The notes: generated from the sequence alone by a model not told the origin. A stretch of DNA of 23,672 bases from Sulfurospirillum sp. UBA6790 (GCA_002452855.1 DKFS01000100.1:1-23672); one strand, 5' to 3'. Positions 7,773-15,791 are shown, counted from the first letter of the stretch. Translations and numbers: made by a program.

Positions 7773-9699
7773 TTTTTACTTCGTTTTTCGTGCTTTTTTT
7801 CACTTCATACATTGCTAAGTCAGCATCTTTTAGGATGTCATTGATGGTTTTATTTTCATCGACAAAGAGCGTACCACCGATGCTTGCGGTGCAGGTATAG
7901 TCGTAATCGTTGAGTGCAAAAGGCTCATCAAGAACATTTAAAAGTTTATAGCCGATATGGGTTAATTTTGCATGTGCCTCTTCTTCATCGTTACCCAACT
8001 TGGTGACTAAAACGACAAATTCATCACCTCCAAAACGCGAAATCGTATCGCAAAGACGCAGGGTTTTGTTGAGACGTGACGCAACTTGTTGTAAAAGCAA
8101 ATCGCCGTATTCATGTCCTTTGGTATCATTGAGCGCTTTAAAATTATCCAAATCAATATACAAAAGACCACAATATTCATGTGTTCGTTTTGTCGCTGCA
8201 ATGGTGTATGCCAAATGATCAAGCAGCAATTTTCGATTGGGAAGTTCCGTGAGTGAATCGTAATAGGCTAAATGTTCAATCATCTCTTTCGTTCTTTTTT
8301 CATCAGTAATATCACGAAAAATGAGCACGGAACCAATTGCTTTATTGTCTTGTAAAAAAGGGGTTAAATTGATATGGACAATCACATGTTCGCCACTTTT
8401 CTTGCTAAAAATTTCTTCTCCAATATAGTGTTTTTCAAGCGTCATATTTTTTAAAATAGGACAGACATAAAGAGGGTCTGCTGTGTTGTGAACATGAATG
8501 AGTTGATGTGCGTTTTGTCCTATCATCTCTTTTTCATGGTACCCAAGCAAGGACAACCCCGCTTGGTTGATAAATTTAATCGTACCATCGGCATATAAGA
8601 GCATGATGCCATTGGCTGAACTTGTCACAATGGTTTCAAACTGCATTTTCTCAACCCAAAGGCGTTTTCGTTGTACTAAGAGGAGATAAACACCTATCCA
8701 TAAAAGGCTTATGGCAAAAAAACCTACACAATAGACATAAAAATATTTTGTAGTGATTTCTATCAGTTCGGGTAATGCTCCATACGTCGTAACATAGCCT
8801 GCTAAGGTATTGTCAATAGTGAAGATGGGATGAAAATTGACACAATAGCCTTGAACATCATCAATGACAGGGAGTGAAAAATTTTGACCGCGAGCGAGTA
8901 ATGCTTCTATATGATAATTCTTCTTAATCAACGCATCTAAACGAGCAATCAATGAGGACTCAAGTGCTTGCGCACTTAATACAGATATTTTAGGGTTTTC
9001 AATGGTATATAAATCCGACAGTGTTGATGGAACAAAATGTTCTTGGTGTTGTTCAAAGGCTATATTGGTTGTGATATCTTTTTTGAGCAACAAAATATAA
9101 TATTTGCATGTCAATAATTTTGAAAGTTCCAAAACGATGCGCTCATACGAAAGCGATAACTCAACCGTTCCTAAAAAGAGTTGATTATCCATAATAGGAT
9201 AGACATAACGAAATCCAGGATAAACACGCCCACCTTCAAATCCAGAGATAAACGTATGTTCTGTGGCAGCTTTTTTTAGTGTTGGTCTTACATCAAAAAG
9301 TGAATCACCATTTTCTGTGGGTTGGTGAAATCGCAAAAAACTTTCGCCTTTGTCGGTATGAAAATGCAACTGGCGAATGCCATGTTTGAGAAGTTCATGT
9401 TGATAAATCGGATACAACAATCGGTACAGTTTGCCTCGTAAAAGCGTTTTTTCTTCTTCATTGGCTTTTGGAACTTTTTTTAAAATCTCAAGGACGGCAG
9501 GTTGCATAATGACATATTTAAAATAATTTTCAATGGAAACTTGGTACATCGAACTGACAGCTTTATAAGACGATTCAAGGCTTTTATTTTTACTGCCTAA
9601 GAGTATTTCTATTTCATGTTCTTTTTGACTAGATGCATTGGTAAAAAAGATAAAATAGGTGAAACAAACGACGATAAGCGTTATCCAAAAATGTTTCAT
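7765..9699 (-). CDS. Diguanylate cyclase with periplasmic Cache domain and PAS domain
   Basis: A 644-residue membrane protein that should make c-di-GMP from two GTP. Layout: TM1 (about 4-20), a periplasmic double-Cache-type domain (about 25-310) with LHFHTDKGESFLRFHQP (111-127) resembling dCache_3, TM2 (about 318-342), PAS (about 352-465, with INQAGLSLLGY), and GGDEF (about 475-640). The active-site motif is intact: RFGGDEF at 555-561. An inhibitory I-site RLCD (548-551) lies five residues before GGDEF, so product inhibition is expected. Its start overlaps the stop of the upstream binding protein gene by one base (TAATG), so the pair is co-translated. Its 3' end overlaps the convergent kinase gene by 8 bp. 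Confidence 0.92.
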   Translation of the reverse strand: MKHFWITLIVVCFTYFIFFTNASSQKEHEIEILLGSKNKSLESSYKAVSSMYQVSIENYFKYVIMQPAVLEILKKVPKANEEEKTLLRGKLYRLLYPIYQHELLKHGIRQLHFHTDKGESFLRFHQPTENGDSLFDVRPTLKKAATEHTFISGFEGGRVYPGFRYVYPIMDNQLFLGTVELSLSYERIVLELSKLLTCKYYILLLKKDITTNIAFEQHQEHFVPSTLSDLYTIENPKISVLSAQALESSLIARLDALIKKNYHIEALLARGQNFSLPVIDDVQGYCVNFHPIFTIDNTLAGYVTTYGALPELIEITTKYFYVYCVGFFAISLLWIGVYLLLVQRKRLWVEKMQFETIVTSSANGIMLLYADGTIKFINQAGLSLLGYHEKEMIGQNAHQLIHVHNTADPLYVCPILKNMTLEKHYIGEEIFSKKSGEHVIVHINLTPFLQDNKAIGSVLIFRDITDEKRTKEMIEHLAYYDSLTELPNRKLLLDHLAYTIAATKRTHEYCGLLYIDLDNFKALNDTKGHEYGDLLLQQVASRLNKTLRLCDTISRFGGDEFVVLVTKLGNDEEEAHAKLTHIGYKLLNVLDEPFALNDYDYTCTASIGGTLFVDENKTINDILKDADLAMYEVKKSTKNEVKII

Positions 9700-10529
9700 T
9701 AGAAATTACCTTCTTGAGGAATTTCATTCAATTTTTTAATATCAAGACGCAAGTAATCTTCTTTACGTGCATCACTCATTCCATGTGAAATGGATGAGCC
9801 CCATGTGCTATACACAGAAGAAGGGGCAGACAATAATGCTTGTTTGATGGCGATAATTTGTTCAGGCGATACCGTTTGAGCGTTGATAACCAGCGCAAAT
9901 CCCGGAACAAAATCAGAGTATGCAAAGATGCGTAATCCTAGCGAATAATACTCCTGCGCAAGGCTCTCTTTCATACCACCGAGTAAATAATCGCCTCTGA
10001 TTACAGAAAGGGCTACTTCATCGTGATTATTGACATAGCGGTACTGTACTTTTTTTAAAGGTAAATGCAAAGAAGAGTTGAGCAGTACATCGCTCATAAA
10101 GTATCCACAGGTTGAGAGCGGTTGTGTTAAGGCAACCGTAATGGTTTTGGGTTTACTCGTATCAATGGTATCTTCTGGAAATTTGACTAAAACGCAACGA
10201 TAATTTTGCTTTCCATTTTTTTCGTTAAAAGAGACAAGCGGCAAGGCATCTGGAAACTTTTCCATTAAAATGCGCAAAGGTAAAGGTCCTAAATAGGCAA
10301 TATCAATCTTGTTCTGTACAAACGCTTCAATGAGATAGTCATATTTTGATTCGTAACGAAACGTAATAGAAGTATGAAGTGTTTGCTCCAAATAACGAAT
10401 CATCGGCGAAAAATCTTCAAAAAGGTCTTCTTTATGAGAATAGGGCAGCGGCGCAAAAACCAAAGGTCTTGCTTCAAGAGGCATCAGTAAAAAGTATATC
10501 AAAAATAATACATGAGCTAAGCCACGCAT
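9699..10529 (-). CDS. Orphan PhnD-like periplasmic binding protein coupled to a diguanylate cyclase
   Basis: A 276-residue exported protein with a signal peptide (about 1-20) and a PhnD/phosphonate-binding fold: PLVFAPLPYSHKEDL at the start, KYDYLIEAFVQNKIDIAYLGPLPL (62-85), and TQPLSTCGYFMSD near 135-147, where related proteins have STSGY. No ABC permease or ATPase gene is nearby. The stop codon overlaps the start of the following GGDEF gene, so it probably serves as a ligand receptor for that cyclase rather than as a transport component. Precedents for a binding protein acting on a membrane signalling partner include NspS/MbaA (GGDEF-EAL) and AioX/AioS. The ligand cannot be told from the sequence. 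Confidence 0.85.
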   Translation of the reverse strand: MRGLAHVLFLIYFLLMPLEARPLVFAPLPYSHKEDLFEDFSPMIRYLEQTLHTSITFRYESKYDYLIEAFVQNKIDIAYLGPLPLRILMEKFPDALPLVSFNEKNGKQNYRCVLVKFPEDTIDTSKPKTITVALTQPLSTCGYFMSDVLLNSSLHLPLKKVQYRYVNNHDEVALSVIRGDYLLGGMKESLAQEYYSLGLRIFAYSDFVPGFALVINAQTVSPEQIIAIKQALLSAPSSVYSTWGSSISHGMSDARKEDYLRLDIKKLNEIPQEGNF

Positions 10530-10652
10530 AGTGTCTCACTTTTAACTTTTTTCTGTTACTAGATGATACAGTATGATAAATAAATAACAACTTTAAGAAC
10601 ATAGTACACAATTTTACTTAGCTTTGACTCCTAGTTCATTTACCTTGCAGCA

Positions 10653-10682
10653 ATGTTCTTTTCAATAAAACTTAGATACAAT
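10653..10682 (+). promoter_or_regulatory. Putative promoter of the rhlE-recQ operon
   Basis: A -10 TACAAT at 10677-10682 predicts a start near 10689 and a leader of about 34 nt; the -35 region is weak. ATGTTCTT (10653-10660) just upstream is the exact reverse complement of AAGAACAT at 10595-10602. The rest of the 193-bp gap holds the divergent binding-protein promoter and shows nothing else clear. Confidence 0.4.
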
Positions 10683-10722
10683 AAAAGCTTATTACACAAT
10701 CACATTATTGAAAAGGAATAGG

Positions 10723-12039
10723 ATGGTATTTGAAAAGCTAGGCTTAATGTCAGTCATTCAAAAAGCGGTTGATGAGCTAGGTTATGTCAAACCAACCCCC
10801 GTACAAACAAAAGTAATCCCTGCGGTACTAGAGGGAAAAGATGTGATGGCGACTGCCCAGACGGGTACTGGTAAAACAGCAGCGTATGCGTTACCGCTTT
10901 TGCATCTCTTGACAAAGCGAACCCAAAAAGCAACACCTTCAAAAGTCGTTCGTTCATTGATTCTTGTGCCAACACGCGAATTAGCGTCTCAAGTATGGCA
11001 AAGTATGCAAGCTTACGGAAAATATACCGAACTCAGTAGCGTTGCGATTTATGGTGGTGTGAAGTTTACACCGCAAGTGAAAAAATTAGAAAAAGGCGTG
11101 GATATTTTAATTGCAACACCCGGGCGTTTGTTGGAGCATGTGAAGCTCAATAATGTGGACCTTTCGCGTGTTGAAATGCTGATTTTTGATGAGGCGGACC
11201 GTATTTTAGATATGGGCTTTTGGGATGAAGTGGAAATGCTGTTATCTTTACTTAGTAAAAAACGCCAAACCCTACTTTTTTCAGTCAGTATGTCAAAACA
11301 ACTCAAGCGTTTGTCTGAGATGAGTTTGAAAAAACCGATTAAAATTGACATCAACAACCAAGGCGATTTTGCTAAAAAAGTAGAACAAAAAATCTATCTT
11401 GTCGATGCTGAGCGTAAGTGCGAACTTCTTTCTTTTATGATTGGCTCTCAAAATTGGCATCAAGTGTTAGTCTTTACCAAAACCAAACAAAGTGCGGATG
11501 AGGTTGGAAAATACCTTGAAGAGAGCGGTTTAAAAACGCTTGTCTTGCATGGCGATAAAGCCCATTCGAAACGTACCCAAGCCATTTTGGCATTTAAAGA
11601 GAATAAAATTCGTGTTCTAGTTGCCACAGACATTGCTTCTCGTGGACTTGACATTGAAGATTTGCCGCATGTCATTAATTATGAACTTCCAGGCGATGCA
11701 GAAGATTATATGCATCGAGCAGGACGTACAGGGCGTGCAGGCAAAGAAGGCATGGCGATTTCTTTGGTCTTCCAAGAAGAAAAACCGAAACTCAAGGAGA
11801 TTGAAAAGATTTTAAAATACGCTATCAAAGCAGATTTTTATCCGGGGTTTGAAACAAAAGTTTGGTTGGAAAAAGAGTCGAAAAAACACACAATTAAAGC
11901 AAAGATTGAGCGTGAAAAAGCCAATAAACGCCCGATGGGACTCAAGAAAAAGCGCGAAGAGATTAAACTGGCAAAAGCCAAAAAAGCGAAACAAACTCCA
12001 AGTTGTGGCATTGGCGCTAAAAACTGTAAAGTAAAATAA
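10723..12039 (+). CDS. rhlE: DEAD-box RNA helicase (RhlE-like)
   Basis: A 438-residue ATP-dependent RNA helicase, likely acting in ribosome assembly or RNA turnover. It shows a Q-motif (F3, then PTPVQ 24-28), Walker A AQTGTGKT (45-52), PTRELA (83-88), TPGR (132-135), DEAD (156-159), and in the second domain TDIASRGLDIE and HRAGRTGRAGKEG. Motif III, normally SAT, reads SVS (187-189), which is unusual. The C-terminal 60 or so residues are strongly basic (KRPMGLKKKREE, KAKKAKQ), typical of RhlE tails. I chose the ATG at 10723 with AAAAGGAAT just upstream; a TTG at 10708 would add MKRNR but places the ribosome site inside the gene. Confidence 0.9.
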   Translation: MVFEKLGLMSVIQKAVDELGYVKPTPVQTKVIPAVLEGKDVMATAQTGTGKTAAYALPLLHLLTKRTQKATPSKVVRSLILVPTRELASQVWQSMQAYGKYTELSSVAIYGGVKFTPQVKKLEKGVDILIATPGRLLEHVKLNNVDLSRVEMLIFDEADRILDMGFWDEVEMLLSLLSKKRQTLLFSVSMSKQLKRLSEMSLKKPIKIDINNQGDFAKKVEQKIYLVDAERKCELLSFMIGSQNWHQVLVFTKTKQSADEVGKYLEESGLKTLVLHGDKAHSKRTQAILAFKENKIRVLVATDIASRGLDIEDLPHVINYELPGDAEDYMHRAGRTGRAGKEGMAISLVFQEEKPKLKEIEKILKYAIKADFYPGFETKVWLEKESKKHTIKAKIEREKANKRPMGLKKKREEIKLAKAKKAKQTPSCGIGAKNCKVK

Positions 12040-12069
12040 AAAATTTTGATAGATAAAGAAGGTTTAGAA

Positions 12070-12540
12070 ATGATTGAGATGCAAAAACTGCACTATTTTA
12101 AAGATTTTATCGAAAAAGAGGAGAGTCCTCTGGGTAAAAATCTTTATATGATGGTCCTTGCAATTGAAGCGTATTATGAGTTTGTCGCAGAAGTTTTGAT
12201 TCCAAGTTCATCGCGAAGTATGACACAATTTAAATTGCTTGAAGAGCTACGAGCGCTTAAAATTGTCAGCGAGAGTGAATTTGTCATTATGAATGAGACA
12301 CGAAAGCTTAAAAACGACCTTGCCCATCGTTTGGATTATCAAGTGAATATGACCAATGTTTTTGATTTTTGCAACAACTGTAATGTCAAAGATAAAATCG
12401 TGCCTAACGATAAAGACAATCAAGAAGAACTGAATCATGCTCTATTGGATGGACTGCTTAAAAGCTATAAAGTGATTGATTTAAAACTGTACTCCAAGGT
12501 GCGAAAAGAGCTTGAAAAGGTACATGGAGTAGGGGCGTGA
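12070..12540 (+). CDS. HEPN/DUF4145-like helical protein of unknown role
   Basis: A 156-residue cytoplasmic, mostly helical protein. The visible motif is ETRKLKNDLAHRLDY at 76-90; K81-N82-xxx-H86 resembles the RNxxxH motif of HEPN RNases with the arginine replaced by lysine, and LKNDLAH resembles DUF4145 and related HEPN proteins. C101 and C104 (CNNC) are the only close cysteine pair. I chose the ATG at 12070 with AAAGAAGG 7 nt upstream instead of a TTG at 12046. It lies 30 nt after rhlE and its stop overlaps the GTG start of the next gene, so it belongs to the rhlE-recQ operon. Whether it has RNase activity is unknown, and the family assignment rests on one short motif. Confidence 0.6.
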   Translation: MIEMQKLHYFKDFIEKEESPLGKNLYMMVLAIEAYYEFVAEVLIPSSSRSMTQFKLLEELRALKIVSESEFVIMNETRKLKNDLAHRLDYQVNMTNVFDFCNNCNVKDKIVPNDKDNQEELNHALLDGLLKSYKVIDLKLYSKVRKELEKVHGVGA

Positions 12541-13040
12541 AATTTAGAGTAACAGGGAAACAGCATATTTCTAAAAACTGTTTGGTGTGTGGTGTACAAA
12601 ATCCTTTTGGATTAAAAACGAAGTTTTACGAGCTTGAAAACAAAGAGATTGTGGCGTATTTTACCCCGCATACGTATCTGCAAAGTTACCCCGGCATCTT
12701 GCATGGCGGTATTTCAGCGACGATTTTGGATGAAACGATTGGCAGAGCGATTATGGCGCATTACGGTCAAGAGAGTTTTGGCGTGACGATAGAACTGAAC
12801 CTCAAATACAAAAAACCTGTTCCTTTGGATGTGGAACTTAAAGTTATCGGACGCATCGTGAGCGATAAAGGGCGCATTTTTGAAGGTACGGGTGAGCTCA
12901 TTTTGCCTAATGGTGACGTCGCCGTTACCGCGTCAGGTCGTTATATGAAACGTAATGTGAATCAAATCGTTGAAAACGATTTTATCGAAGACGAGTGGTT
13001 CGAGAGCGATGGCATTGATAAAGACGAGATAGACCTCTAA
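12537..13040 (+). CDS. PaaI-type hotdog-fold acyl-CoA thioesterase
   Basis: A 167-residue cytoplasmic protein of the hotdog thioesterase superfamily. The signature H56-G57-G58 ISATILDE (56-66), with the catalytic acid D65 or E66, is that of PaaI/YbgC-like enzymes, which hydrolyse acyl-CoA thioesters. The N-terminus has CLVCGxxNPFGL (15-26), a short Cys-containing segment seen in several PaaI-like proteins, and the C-terminus is a 25-residue acidic tail. It starts with GTG in a GTGA overlap with the previous stop, and its stop is directly followed by the GTG of recQ. The substrate is unknown. Confidence 0.82.
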   Translation: MKFRVTGKQHISKNCLVCGVQNPFGLKTKFYELENKEIVAYFTPHTYLQSYPGILHGGISATILDETIGRAIMAHYGQESFGVTIELNLKYKKPVPLDVELKVIGRIVSDKGRIFEGTGELILPNGDVAVTASGRYMKRNVNQIVENDFIEDEWFESDGIDKDEIDL

Positions 13041-14828
13041 GTGACTGAGCCATACCGCATTCTTCACCGTGTCTTTGGACACCATAGTTTTAGAGCGTAC
13101 CAAGAAGAAGCTGTCAATGCCATTTTAGCGCACAAAGACATTATGATGATTTTGCCCACGGGGGCTGGAAAATCATTGTGTTATCAGCTTCCCTCCTTAG
13201 TGATGGAAGGCATGAGCGTGGTGATTTCACCGCTTTTAGCCTTGATGCACGACCAAATCACCGCACTTTCTACCTTTGGCATTCGCGCTTCGATGATATC
13301 ATCCATGCAATCTCCCCAAGAAATCCAAGAGACGATGCTCGCATGCCAAAAAGGTGAGATTAAACTGTTATACGTTGCACCTGAGCGCTTAAAAGGTGAG
13401 TCTTTTTTGCACTTCTTACAAACCCTTCCGATTAACTTTTTTGTGATTGATGAAGCGCACTGTGTGAGTGAGTGGGGGCATGAATTTAGGGAAGATTACC
13501 GCCAACTCTTTCGCCTTAAACGTTATTTTCCGCAAACTCCTATTGCCGCGTTTACCGCAACAGCGACGAAAATCGTTGAACACGATATTTTGCATCAATT
13601 AAGCCTCTCAAATCCCCTCATCATTCGTGCCAAAGTGGAACGTGATAACCTCACGATCAAAGCGGACTATCGCAACTCCAACGGGCGCGATCAGCTTCTC
13701 TCTTTTTTGAGTGCGTTTGAAAACGAAAGCGGCATCATCTACACCTTAAGTCGCAAAGAGACGGAAAGCTTGGCGCAGTTCTTAAGCACACGCAACATCC
13801 TTGCACGTGCTTACCATGCAGGACTTCCGACCGAAGAGAAAAATGAGACCTTTCGCGCTTTTTTAAACGATGAAATTCAAGTTGTCGTCGCAACCATCGC
13901 CTTTGGAATGGGCATCGATAAGAGCAATATTCGCTTTGTCGCACACATGTCATTGCCTAAAACCATTGAAAACTATTACCAAGAGATCGGGCGCGCAGGG
14001 CGTGATGGCTTGCCATCTTCCACGTTGCTTTTGTTTTCCAATTCTGACATTGTGGAACATAAACGTCGTATTAGCGAACAGCCTACTTCTGAATATCAAA
14101 AAGTGGCATATGAAAAGCTCGAAGCGATGGCAAAATTTGCCTCGTCGCAGGTCTGCAGGCATCAGCAAATTGCACGTTATTTTGACGATACGATTCTTAC
14201 ATGTAAAACGCGGTGCGATAATTGTATCGATGGTGAAAAGCAGAGCGTGGACATCTCGCATGAAGCGTTAAAACTTCTCTCAAGTGTTTACCGAACGGGA
14301 CAGCGTTTTGGACTGCAATACGTGGTCGATGTCTTAATGGGTTCTACCAATGAGAAAATCGTGCAAAACGCTCATCAAAGCCTCTCCGTTTTTGGCATCG
14401 GCAACGATAAAACCAAAGCGCAGTGGCTCAGTATCGGCGATCGATTGATGGAGCTAGGAGCGCTCAATGTGGGTGAATATCGCGTGGTAAGCCTCAGTGA
14501 ATACGGTGCGCAAATCATCAAAGAGCGTTTAAGTGTCAGCATTCATGCGAAACGTTTGGAAGAGCGTCAAAAGGTCAAAAAAGCTAAAAAAGTCGTGTTG
14601 GGTACGTTTGAGCTCTCCATTTTCGAGAAGTTACGCGCGTTGCGCTCAAAAATTGCGAAAGAAAATAGCATTCCACCGTATGTCGTCTTTAGCGATAAAA
14701 CCCTCAAAGAGATGGCAGAAAAACTTCCTCTGGATAAAGAGGCGATGTTAGAGATTAGTGGGGTGGGTGAAGTGAAGTTTGAGCGCTATGGCGAAGCGTT
14801 TTTGGAACTGTGTGAAAAGCTCTCCTAG
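13041..14828 (+). CDS. recQ: ATP-dependent DNA helicase RecQ
   Basis: A 595-residue 3'-5' DNA helicase for recombination and replication-fork repair. It has Walker A PTGAGKS (39-45), DEAH (137-140) with the RecQ aromatic-rich loop following (CVSEWGHEFREDYR), motif VI QEIGRAGRDG, a zinc-binding region with CRHQQIARYFDD and CKTRCDNC, a winged helix (about 410-500), and an HRDC domain at the C-terminus (about 515-593, with LPLDKEAMLEISGVGEVKFERYGE). The length is normal for bacterial RecQ. It starts with GTG immediately after the thioesterase stop. A TTACATGTAA copy spans the first Cys codon of the CKTRCDNC motif. Confidence 0.95.
   Translation: MTEPYRILHRVFGHHSFRAYQEEAVNAILAHKDIMMILPTGAGKSLCYQLPSLVMEGMSVVISPLLALMHDQITALSTFGIRASMISSMQSPQEIQETMLACQKGEIKLLYVAPERLKGESFLHFLQTLPINFFVIDEAHCVSEWGHEFREDYRQLFRLKRYFPQTPIAAFTATATKIVEHDILHQLSLSNPLIIRAKVERDNLTIKADYRNSNGRDQLLSFLSAFENESGIIYTLSRKETESLAQFLSTRNILARAYHAGLPTEEKNETFRAFLNDEIQVVVATIAFGMGIDKSNIRFVAHMSLPKTIENYYQEIGRAGRDGLPSSTLLLFSNSDIVEHKRRISEQPTSEYQKVAYEKLEAMAKFASSQVCRHQQIARYFDDTILTCKTRCDNCIDGEKQSVDISHEALKLLSSVYRTGQRFGLQYVVDVLMGSTNEKIVQNAHQSLSVFGIGNDKTKAQWLSIGDRLMELGALNVGEYRVVSLSEYGAQIIKERLSVSIHAKRLEERQKVKKAKKVVLGTFELSIFEKLRALRSKIAKENSIPPYVVFSDKTLKEMAEKLPLDKEAMLEISGVGEVKFERYGEAFLELCEKLS
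14197..14206. repeat. TTACATGTAA palindrome, copy 4 (inside recQ)
   Basis: A 10-bp core copy within the zinc-site coding region of recQ. It may be coincidental coding sequence. Confidence 0.55.
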
Positions 14829-14829
14829 T

Positions 14830-14843
14830 CTTTACATGTAAAG
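14830..14843. repeat. CTTTACATGTAAAG palindrome, copy 5 (upstream ywbE site)
   Basis: A perfect 14-bp palindrome 1 nt after the recQ stop codon. Relative to the ywbE -10 it covers the -35 position. Its centre lies 42 bp, about four helical turns, from copy 6. Confidence 0.85.
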
Positions 14844-14861
14844 AAAAAATGTGCAATAGGG

Positions 14862-14892
14862 TACAATACACTTTTACATGTAAAGGATAAAA
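14862..14892 (+). promoter_or_regulatory. ywbE promoter with palindrome at the start site and ribosome site
   Basis: A -10 TACAAT (14862-14867) is followed after 4 nt by the palindrome (copy 6, 14872-14884) and then GGATAAAA before the ATG. Transcription should start inside the palindrome, and its right arm merges with the Shine-Dalgarno AAAGGA. The AraC gene promoter has the same arrangement with the same spacing. Confidence 0.6.
14873..14884. repeat. TTTACATGTAAA palindrome, copy 6 (ywbE start-site copy)
   Basis: A perfect 12-bp palindrome 8 nt before the ywbE ATG, between the -10 box and the start codon. Confidence 0.85.
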
Positions 14893-15090
14893 ATGAGTGC
14901 AGGGCAGATTCGCAGTAACATTCACAAAGGTGTGAAAGTGCAGATTGTTTTGAAAGAGGACCAACGCAGTGGCAAACTAACAGAAGGTGTCGTAAAAGAC
15001 ATTTTAACCAATTCCGCCAACCATCCTCACGGCATTAAAGTGCGTTTAGAAAGTGGCGAAGTAGGGCGCGTCAAAGAGATTATTCTCTAA
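14893..15090 (+). CDS. ywbE: YwbE family small protein (DUF2196)
   Basis: A 65-residue protein matching the YwbE family over its full length: R-x-NIHKGVKVQIVLKEDQ, then SGKLTEGVVKDILTNSANHPHGIKV and a closing GEVGRVKEI. It is small, basic and beta-rich, reminiscent of KOW/SH3-type small domains. The function of the family is unknown. The ATG has AAAGGA upstream, within the right arm of a TTTACATGTAAA palindrome. It has its own promoter with two palindrome copies and lies 9 nt upstream of an exported NlpC/P60-like gene, so the two are probably co-transcribed. Confidence 0.88.
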   Translation: MSAGQIRSNIHKGVKVQIVLKEDQRSGKLTEGVVKDILTNSANHPHGIKVRLESGEVGRVKEIIL

Positions 15091-15098
15091 AGATTGAC

Positions 15099-15764
15099 AT
15101 GATGTATCTTTTTAAAAAAATGAAACACATATTTCTCGGAATACTTCTTTTTAATACGCTTCTGTTTGCTACTGAATCCTCTGTATTTCTAACTTCCCAA
15201 CACATCTATAATACAATGCAGCGTTCTTCGTACGAACATAAACGTTTTGTTGATGAAACAAGCGGTACTTATAATGTGGATTGCTCCTCGTTTATCGGTT
15301 TTATTATTGAAAAAGTCTCCCCCAAAGCCAATGCAATTTTGCCCATAGATGCTCCTCATAAGCGAGCACTTGCTAAAAATTTTTATGAATTTTTACAGGG
15401 ATTAAGCGCATCGGAAGTCAAAGACGGATGGATGGGCATTGCACGTATGGATGAGCTTGAAAAAGGCGATATTATTGCGTGGAAGTATGACCCATCACTT
15501 CATAAAACCGATACAGGGCATGTGGTGATGGTCTATGAAAAACCCATCCTTGAAGCCGATGGGCGCTATAAAATTCGTGTCATGGATTCGAGCAAAGGAA
15601 AACATGCCAATGACAGTCGTGATGAAACGAGTACAGGGATTGGCATTGGTACGATGTGGTTTCGTGTGGATGAACACGGTGTTCCTAATGGACTGTATTG
15701 GTCTGATAAAAGTAAAAAAATAAGTGAACATGCTATCGCAATGGGACGTGTGGTTACGCCATAA
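15099..15764 (+). CDS. Exported NlpC/P60-like cysteine peptidase or amidase
   Basis: A 221-residue exported protein. The signal peptide is about residues 1-25 (KKMKHIFLGILLFNTLLFA). The body has the catalytic pattern of the NlpC/P60/CHAP clan: C62 in NVDCSSFIGF, ELEKGDIIAWKY (119-130) and H141 in TDTGHVVMVY; a third polar residue may be D162 in RVMDSSK. Such enzymes usually cut peptidoglycan stem peptides, but the sequence after H141 is longer than in the standard domain, so the substrate is uncertain. It starts 9 nt after ywbE; ATG 15099 or 15102 are both possible and neither has a strong ribosome site, which suggests coupling to ywbE. Confidence 0.72.
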   Translation: MMYLFKKMKHIFLGILLFNTLLFATESSVFLTSQHIYNTMQRSSYEHKRFVDETSGTYNVDCSSFIGFIIEKVSPKANAILPIDAPHKRALAKNFYEFLQGLSASEVKDGWMGIARMDELEKGDIIAWKYDPSLHKTDTGHVVMVYEKPILEADGRYKIRVMDSSKGKHANDSRDETSTGIGIGTMWFRVDEHGVPNGLYWSDKSKKISEHAIAMGRVVTP

Positions 15765-15769
15765 AATAT

Positions 15770-15781
15770 TTTACATGTAAA
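15770..15781. repeat. TTTACATGTAAA palindrome, copy 7 (between convergent genes)
   Basis: It lies in the 27-bp gap between the convergent NlpC-like and binding-protein genes, 6 nt after the former's stop. No other terminator-like structure is visible there. Confidence 0.8.
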
Positions 15782-15791
15782 TCTTTTAAGG

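Noticed and set aside
10708..10722. A TTG start for the RhlE-like helicase
   Set aside because: The AAAAGGAAT ribosome site lies within this extension, so the ATG at 10723 is preferred.
13870..14271. A 133-codon plus-strand frame within recQ
   Set aside because: It is an out-of-frame overlap with recQ motif VI and the zinc region and has no ribosome site.
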